Assembly: GCA_900769475.1 (NCBI GenBank)
Contig: CAAGGQ010000123.1
Coordinates: forward strand, 1 to 18,046
Length of the DNA: 18,046 bases
Direction: 5' to 3'
Source of the DNA: Clostridia bacterium
GTDB taxonomy: Bacteria; Bacillota; Clostridia; Oscillospirales; CAG-272
The notes beneath the pieces are model-generated. The model ran no database searches and had not been told where the DNA came from. It saw only the letters and a list, made by a program, of their open reading frames with translations. The first letter of the stretch is position 1, and each line of letters begins with the position of its first letter. Of this stretch, positions 13,718-18,046 are shown in pieces. The translations under genes and the position numbers were made by a program.

Positions 13718-13746
13718 ATTATAATGGAAATTTTGCGCAAAGTCAA
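13718..13746 (-). promoter_or_regulatory. sigma-A promoter of the MATE gene
   Basis: On the minus strand: TTGACT (13746-13741), 17 nt, perfect TATAAT (13723-13718). The start of transcription would be near 13711, about 22 nt from the start codon. Confidence 0.82.
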
Positions 13747-13780
13747 GCAAAATGCGCAACAAAACAAAAAAAGTGCGCAA
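13734..13780. repeat. three TGCGCAA direct repeats at the MATE promoter
   Basis: TGCGCAA occurs at 13734-13740, 13753-13759 and 13774-13780, spaced 19 and 21 bp, i.e. on about the same DNA face. Each has a palindromic TGCGCA core; the first extends to TTTGCGCAAA. The first lies next to the -35 box, the others upstream of it. Possible regulator binding sites. Confidence 0.6.
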
Positions 13781-13828
13781 AAACAACATATTGTAATTTT
13801 TTTCGATAAAAAACACAATATCTTGTTT
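13781..13828 (+). promoter_or_regulatory. tandem NrdR-like boxes
   Basis: Against the known NrdR box acaCwAtATaTwGtgt, box 2 (13813-13828, AAACACAATATCTTGTTT region) matches 14 of 16 positions and box 1 (13781-13796, AAACAACATATTGTAA) matches 12 of 16. Their starts are exactly 32 bp apart, three helical turns, the spacing described for NrdR tandem sites. They end 7 bp before the -35 of the nrdG promoter. NrdR represses ribonucleotide reductase genes when dATP is plentiful. Confidence 0.78.
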
Positions 13829-13835
13829 TTTCCTA

Positions 13836-13864
13836 TTGACAAGCGGCACAACCTATGGTATAAT
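13836..13864 (+). promoter_or_regulatory. perfect consensus sigma-A promoter of nrdG-nrdD
   Basis: TTGACA (13836-13841), 17 nt, TATAAT (13859-13864). The start of transcription is expected near 13871, giving a leader of about 58 nt. Confidence 0.9.
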
Positions 13865-13872
13865 GTGTAGGC

Positions 13873-13911
13873 TGACGCAAAAACGCCAAGCGTCAAATGC
13901 GCCCCTTGGCG
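13873..13911 (+). promoter_or_regulatory. candidate H-type pseudoknot in the nrdG leader
   Basis: Stem 1 is TGACGC (13873-13878) with GCGTCA (13890-13895). Stem 2 is CGCCAA (13884-13889) with TTGGCG (13906-13911). Loop 1 is AAAAA, there is no base between the stems, and loop 3 is 10 nt. All 12 pairs are Watson-Crick. The element begins two bases after the predicted transcript start and ends two bases before AAGGAG (13914-13919), where it could control ribosome access. Alternatively the two helices are mutually exclusive hairpins acting as a switch. No ligand or known class is assigned. Confidence 0.5.
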
Positions 13912-13928
13912 GAAAGGAGCTCCTGCCC

Positions 13929-14621
13929 ATGAACATCCAAGGCTATCAAAAAATGACCCTTCTGGATTTTCCCGGGAAGGTTGCCTGTACCGTCTTTACC
14001 GGGGGCTGCAATTTGCACTGTCCCTTTTGCCACAACGCGGGATTGGTTCGCTCCCCACGGGAGATCGACAGTCTGGAATCCGAGGTGCTTTCCTATCTTT
14101 CCAAGCGCCGCGGGATCCTGGACGGGGTCTGCGTTACCGGAGGAGAACCCCTTCTGCAACCCGATCTGGGGGACTTTCTCAAGCAGGTTAAGGATCTGGG
14201 GCTGGCCGTAAAGCTGGATACCAACGGCAGTCTTCCCCACCTCCTGGCTCCCCTGCTTGCCACCGGATGGATTGACTACGTGGCAATGGATGTGAAGAGC
14301 TCCCCCCAAGGCTATCCCGCGGCGGTGGGCTGTGACGTGGACTTTACTCCCTTCCGTGAGAGCATCCGTCTGTTACAGCAAAGCGGTATTCCCCACGAAT
14401 TCCGCACCACGGCGGTCAAGGGGATCCATACCCCGGATGATTTTTTGCAGATCTCCCGGGAGATTGGAGATGCCAACTACTTTATCCAAGCCTTTGTGGA
14501 CTCGGGCAATCTCTTGGGAGAAGGCTGTTCGGCCTTTGACCGCGAGGAATCCCTGGAGCTCCTAAAGCAAGCCCGTACCCATACCCCCCGCGCCCGCTTG
14601 CGCGGACAAGACGAAGACTAA
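13929..14621 (+). CDS. nrdG: anaerobic ribonucleotide reductase activating enzyme (radical SAM)
   Basis: A 230-residue radical S-adenosylmethionine enzyme. Cys27-x3-Cys31-x2-Cys34 (GCNLHCPFCHN) binds the 4Fe-4S cluster and VTGGEPLL contacts SAM. It would place the glycyl radical on NrdD encoded 43 nt downstream. The ATG 13929 start has AAGGAG 9 nt upstream; the longer frame from 13836 starts in the -35 box and is rejected. The order nrdG before nrdD is the reverse of the more common nrdDG order. The sequence type (MTLLDFPGKVACTVFTGGCN) is the Clostridia form also annotated as pyruvate formate-lyase-like activase, but the neighbour settles the partner. The C-terminus is short and basic. Confidence 0.92.
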   Translation: MNIQGYQKMTLLDFPGKVACTVFTGGCNLHCPFCHNAGLVRSPREIDSLESEVLSYLSKRRGILDGVCVTGGEPLLQPDLGDFLKQVKDLGLAVKLDTNGSLPHLLAPLLATGWIDYVAMDVKSSPQGYPAAVGCDVDFTPFRESIRLLQQSGIPHEFRTTAVKGIHTPDDFLQISREIGDANYFIQAFVDSGNLLGEGCSAFDREESLELLKQARTHTPRARLRGQDED

Positions 14622-14664
14622 ATCCACCGAATAAATCGAAAATGAAAAGAAATGGAGAAAACGA

Positions 14665-17031
14665 ATGTATCAGGTTACGAAACGAGACGGCAAAGTTGCA
14701 AACTTTGACATTTCCAAAATTTCCGCCGCTATTCAAAAGGCCTTTGATGCTTGCCAGCGGCAGTACAACGATAACATCATCGACTTCCTCGCCCTGAAGG
14801 TTACCTCGGATTTTGAGCCCAAGATCGAAAACGGCATCGTTGCCGTGGAGGATATTCAGGATAGCGTAGAAACCGTTTTGGTACAGGCAGGATACGCCGA
14901 CGTTGCCAAAGCCTACATCCTCTACCGCAGACAGCGGGAAAAGCTCCGTAACATGAAGTCCACCATTCTGGACTACAAGGAGATCGTGGATCAGTACGTG
15001 AAGAATCTGGACTGGCGTGTCAAGGAGAACTCCACCGTTACCTATTCGGTAGGTGGCTTGATCCTTTCCAACTCGGGTGCCATCACCGCAAACTACTGGC
15101 TCTCTGAGATCTATGACGACGAGATCGCCAACGCTCACAAGAACGCCGACATCCACCTGCACGACCTTTCCATGCTCACCGGCTACTGCGCAGGTTGGTC
15201 CCTCAAGCAGCTCATCGAGGAGGGTCTGGGCGGCATTCCCGGCAAGATCACCTCGGCTCCCGCCAAGCATCTGGCAACCCTTTGCAACCAGATGGTCAAC
15301 TTCCTGGGCATCATGCAAAACGAGTGGGCAGGCGCACAGGCCTTCTCCTCCTTTGATACCTACCTGGCTCCCTTCGTCCGTGTGGACAATCTGAGCTACG
15401 ACACCGTAAAGAAGTGCATCGAGTCCTTCATCTACGGCGTCAACACCCCCAGCCGCTGGGGTACCCAGGCGCCCTTCTCCAACATCACCCTGGACTGGAC
15501 GGTTCCCGCCGACCTCAAGGATGAGTACGCCATCATCGGCGGCAAGCGCATGGACTTTACCTACGGCGATTGCAAGAAGGAAATGGATATGGTCAACCGC
15601 GCCTTTATCGAGGTCATGATCGAGGGCGATGCCCACGGCCGCGGCTTCCAGTACCCCATTCCCACCTATTCCATTACCCGTGACTTTGACTGGTCCGAAA
15701 CCGAAAACAACAAGCTGTTGTTTGAGATGACCGCCAAATACGGTACTCCCTACTTCTCCAACTACGTGAACAGTGATATGGAGCCCTCCGATGTGCGTTC
15801 CATGTGCTGCCGTCTGCGTCTGGACCTCCGTGAGCTCCGCAAAAAGTCGGGCGGCTTCTTTGGAAGCGGTGAAAGCACCGGTTCTATTGGCGTGGTTACC
15901 ATCAACATGCCCCGCATCGCTTACCTGGCCGAAAACGAAGCCGACTTCTACAAGCGTCTGGATCACATGATGGACATTGCCGCAAGATCCCTGAAGATCA
16001 AGAGAACTATCATCACCAAGCTTCTGGACGAGGGTCTGTACCCCTACACCAAGAGATACCTGGGCACCTTCAACAACCACTTCTCCACCATTGGTCTGGT
16101 TGGTATGAACGAGGCCGGCAAGAACGCCAAGTGGATCGGCAAGGATATGACCCATCCCGAAACCCAGGAGTTCACCAAGAACGTGCTCAATCATATGCGT
16201 GAGCGCCTCTCCGACTACCAGGAGATGTACGGCGACCTGTACAACCTGGAGGCAACCCCCGCAGAGTCCACCTCCTACCGTCTTGCAAAGCACGACCGCA
16301 AGCGTTACCCCGACATCATCTGTGCCTCCGAGGGCACCACTCCCTACTACACCAACTCCTCTCACCTGCCCGTGGGCTTCACCAGCGACGTATTCACGGC
16401 TCTGGATATCCAGGACGAGCTGCAGACCCTGTACACCTCGGGAACCGTATTCCACGCCTTCCTGGGTGAGAAGCTTCCCGATTGGAAGGCGGCTGCATCC
16501 ATCGTTCGCAAGATCGCAGAGAATTACCGTCTGCCCTACTACAGCCTCTCTCCCACGTACTCGGTATGTAAGGAGCACGGCTACCTGGCAGGCGAGCACT
16601 TCACCTGTCCCAAGTGCGGTGCCGAGGCCGAGGTCTACAGCCGTATCACCGGCTACTATCGCCCCGTAAAGAACTGGAACGACGGTAAGTCCCAGGAGTA
16701 CAAGGAGCGTAAGACCTACGACATCGCCTCCTCGGTTCTGACCCACCAGGGTCCCAAGGCCACCGAAGAGAGCACCTGCGCTTGCGAGGCCGCTCCCGTG
16801 CTGGCCGACGGCATCTACCTCTTTGCCTCGGCTACCTGCCCCAACTGTAAGATCGCCGAATCCCTGCTCACCAAGGCAAACATCGCCTACACCAAGGTGC
16901 TGGCCGAGCAGAACAAAGAGCTCACCGAGTCCTTGGGCATCAAGCAGGCGCCCACTCTGGTAAAGGTTGCCGGCGGCGAGATCGAGAAGTTCCCCACCGT
17001 TCCCAATATTAAAAAGTTTATTCAAGCCTGA
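14665..17031 (+). CDS. nrdD: class III (anaerobic) ribonucleotide reductase with fused C-terminal redoxin domain
   Basis: A 788-residue oxygen-sensitive reductase of ribonucleoside triphosphates. An ATP-cone for dATP/ATP control covers about residues 1-95. The barrel has the DIHLHDL segment and a Met380-Cys381-Cys382 pair before GFFGSGESTGSIGVVTINMPR. A zinc site is likely from Cys635, His638 and C648PKC651. The glycyl radical loop is RITGYYRPVKNWNDGKSQEY with Gly663. After about residue 685 comes a linker with Cys705-Ala-Cys707, then a domain of about 75 residues (ADGIYLFASATCPNC, C725/C728; QAPTLV with a cis-Pro; VPNIKKFI) that looks like a glutaredoxin/NrdH-type redoxin. The usual clostridial protein is about 700 residues, so this is an extension. 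GGAG lies 7 nt before the ATG. A large minus-strand open frame across it is a shadow. Confidence 0.95.
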   Translation: MYQVTKRDGKVANFDISKISAAIQKAFDACQRQYNDNIIDFLALKVTSDFEPKIENGIVAVEDIQDSVETVLVQAGYADVAKAYILYRRQREKLRNMKSTILDYKEIVDQYVKNLDWRVKENSTVTYSVGGLILSNSGAITANYWLSEIYDDEIANAHKNADIHLHDLSMLTGYCAGWSLKQLIEEGLGGIPGKITSAPAKHLATLCNQMVNFLGIMQNEWAGAQAFSSFDTYLAPFVRVDNLSYDTVKKCIESFIYGVNTPSRWGTQAPFSNITLDWTVPADLKDEYAIIGGKRMDFTYGDCKKEMDMVNRAFIEVMIEGDAHGRGFQYPIPTYSITRDFDWSETENNKLLFEMTAKYGTPYFSNYVNSDMEPSDVRSMCCRLRLDLRELRKKSGGFFGSGESTGSIGVVTINMPRIAYLAENEADFYKRLDHMMDIAARSLKIKRTIITKLLDEGLYPYTKRYLGTFNNHFSTIGLVGMNEAGKNAKWIGKDMTHPETQEFTKNVLNHMRERLSDYQEMYGDLYNLEATPAESTSYRLAKHDRKRYPDIICASEGTTPYYTNSSHLPVGFTSDVFTALDIQDELQTLYTSGTVFHAFLGEKLPDWKAAASIVRKIAENYRLPYYSLSPTYSVCKEHGYLAGEHFTCPKCGAEAEVYSRITGYYRPVKNWNDGKSQEYKERKTYDIASSVLTHQGPKATEESTCACEAAPVLADGIYLFASATCPNCKIAESLLTKANIAYTKVLAEQNKELTESLGIKQAPTLVKVAGGEIEKFPTVPNIKKFIQA

Positions 17032-17045
17032 TCGATAGAGGTTTT

Positions 17046-17092
17046 GGGGAAGGAGATCCCGACCGCGGGTCTCCTTCCCCCTCGTATTTTTT
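17046..17092 (+). terminator. strong terminator-like hairpin between nrdD and the reductase gene
   Basis: GGGGAAGGAGA (17046-17056) pairs with TCTCCTTCCCC (17070-17080), continued after a bulged T by CCCG/CGGG, with loop ACCG. CTCGTATTTTTT follows. Only 17 nt separate the T-run from the next start codon, so the downstream gene depends on readthrough or processing. Confidence 0.82.
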
Positions 17093-17109
17093 AACCGGAG
17101 GAATTTACT

Positions 17110-18018
17110 ATGTACGATATCATCATCGTAGGCGCAGGTCCCGCAGGACTGACCGCCGCCATTTACGCCGGCCGCGCCAACAAGAGCGTTCTGCTACTGG
17201 ACAAGGGGGCCTTTGGCGGACAGATCACCTTCTCCCCCAAGATTGAAAACTACCCCGGCTTTGAGAGCATCAGCGGAAGCGAGCTGGCCGACAAAATGGT
17301 AGAGCAGGCTCTGGCCCTGGGCACCGAGGTGGAGGTAGAGAACGTAACCGAGATCCGGGATGCCAACGGAATGAAAACCGTGGTAACCGAGGACGGCAAC
17401 CGCTACGAGGGGCGGGCTCTGATCCTGGCCGCGGGGGCCAAGCACCGTCATCTGGGCTTGGCGAACGAGGAGCAATTCATTGGTGACGGCATCTCCTTCT
17501 GCGCCGTGTGTGACGGTGCCTTTTACGCCGACAAGACCGTAGCTCTCATCGGAGGCGGAAACTCGGCACTGCAGGAGGCCATTCTCCTCTCCGAAACCTG
17601 CAAAAAGGTGTACGTAATCCAAAACCTGGATGTTCTTACGGGAGAGGATCGCCTGCAGGAGATCCTGCGGCAAAAGGAAAATGTGGAGATCCTGACGGGA
17701 ACCGTGGTGCACGCCATTGCCGATACCCCCGCGTTTTCGGCCATCACCATCAAGAACGTGCATACCGAGGAGTTGCACCCCCTGCCTCTGGACGGCATGT
17801 TCGTTGCCATTGGCCTGGAGCCCGAAAACGAGGCCTTTGCCAATCTCATCGATCTGGATGAGCGCGGCTACGCCAACGCCGACGAAGGCTGTGCCACCAA
17901 GACTCCGGGCGTATTTGTAGCCGGCGACTGCCGCCGCAAATCGGTGCGCCAGGTAGCCACTGCCATTGCCGATGGTGCGACGGCCGCGATCTCGGCCTGC
18001 CGCTATTTGGATGCTTAA
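17110..18018 (+). CDS. trxB: thioredoxin reductase-like flavoprotein lacking the NADPH HRRxxxR motif
   Basis: A 302-residue low-molecular-weight thioredoxin reductase family protein. FAD motifs are GAGPAG (G8-G13) and FVAGDCRRKSVRQVATAIADGATAA near the C-terminus. The redox centre is C131AVC134 followed by DGAFY. In the pyridine nucleotide domain GGGNSA (148-153) is kept, but where NADPH enzymes have HRRxxxR this one reads VIQNLDVLTGEDRL (from V169). It may therefore use NADH, ferredoxin or another donor; pyridine-nucleotide-independent clostridial relatives are known. GGAGG lies 8 nt before the ATG. It sits directly downstream of the redoxin-fused nrdD, the plausible electron acceptor. After the stop only 28 bases remain in the window, with nothing recognisable. 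Confidence 0.9.
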   Translation: MYDIIIVGAGPAGLTAAIYAGRANKSVLLLDKGAFGGQITFSPKIENYPGFESISGSELADKMVEQALALGTEVEVENVTEIRDANGMKTVVTEDGNRYEGRALILAAGAKHRHLGLANEEQFIGDGISFCAVCDGAFYADKTVALIGGGNSALQEAILLSETCKKVYVIQNLDVLTGEDRLQEILRQKENVEILTGTVVHAIADTPAFSAITIKNVHTEELHPLPLDGMFVAIGLEPENEAFANLIDLDERGYANADEGCATKTPGVFVAGDCRRKSVRQVATAIADGATAAISACRYLDA

Positions 18019-18046
18019 CTGCAATACAAAAAAGAACCGAATGGAA

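Noticed and set aside
13915..13924. AGGAGCTCCT palindrome over the nrdG Shine-Dalgarno as a sequestering hairpin
   Set aside because: The palindrome has no loop, so it cannot fold on itself as a stable hairpin; probably chance.
14482..17025. Minus-strand open frame of 847 codons
   Set aside because: Exactly antisense to nrdD; the Gly/Val/Leu-rich translation mirrors the codon bias of nrdD. No motif, and a start site without a ribosome binding site.

Overview
The window looks like a chromosomal segment of an anaerobic Gram-positive Clostridia bacterium, most likely an Oscillospirales/Ruminococcaceae-type gut organism. The evidence is strong AAGGAGG-type ribosome binding sites, consensus sigma-A promoters, an oxygen-sensitive class III ribonucleotide reductase, Mini-ribonuclease III, a DUF1836 protein, and an interspersed hairpin repeat of a kind I remember from such genomes. 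The genus cannot be fixed from sequence reading alone. No phage, integrase, transposase, CRISPR array, rRNA or tRNA was found.

Layout. Positions 1-934 (minus) hold nagA, cut by the window edge. It diverges from a tight three-gene operon of unknown small proteins (1089-2187) that use ATG, TTG and GTG starts. Next is a VanZ-like/metallophosphoesterase fusion (2296-3585) behind a promoter covered by a 27-bp palindrome, followed by trxA (3605-3922) and a terminator. Positions 4073-4318 form a separate transcription unit: a consensus promoter, a highly structured RNA of about 200 nt, and a UUCG-capped terminator. A small Cys-rich protein (4332-4535) begins 14 nt after the U-tract. Then come DUF1836, mrnC and a Cof-type HAD phosphatase (4747-6635) as one operon. 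A fully consensus promoter (6632-6660) overlaps the HAD stop codon and points into a ~119-bp repeat with no obvious gene. An XRE regulator (minus, 6922-7179) diverges from a cyclophilin gene (7339-7842), with three similar operator-like palindromes between them. The cyclophilin is followed on the same strand, with short gaps or overlaps, by MoxR ATPase, DUF58, a membrane protein with a DUF4129-like tail, an Lrp/AsnC regulator and a class I/II aminotransferase, ending at a bidirectional terminator (12306-12351). A MATE transporter (minus) converges on that terminator.

The right end is the most coherent module: nrdG, nrdD and a thioredoxin reductase-like flavoprotein. Two NrdR-like boxes exactly 32 bp apart lie just upstream of a consensus promoter. 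The short nrdG leader can form an H-type pseudoknot that ends two bases before the Shine-Dalgarno sequence. NrdD carries a C-terminal redoxin-like domain with a CPNC motif. The downstream reductase has FAD motifs and a CAVC redox centre but lacks the HRRxxxR signature used for NADPH. Together they suggest a self-contained electron route to deoxynucleotide synthesis: reductase to tethered redoxin to class III RNR, possibly not NADPH-driven. A terminator-like hairpin between nrdD and the reductase would set their ratio. The best candidates for something undescribed are the 4108-4318 RNA, the nrdG leader pseudoknot and the redoxin-fused RNR/reductase pairing.
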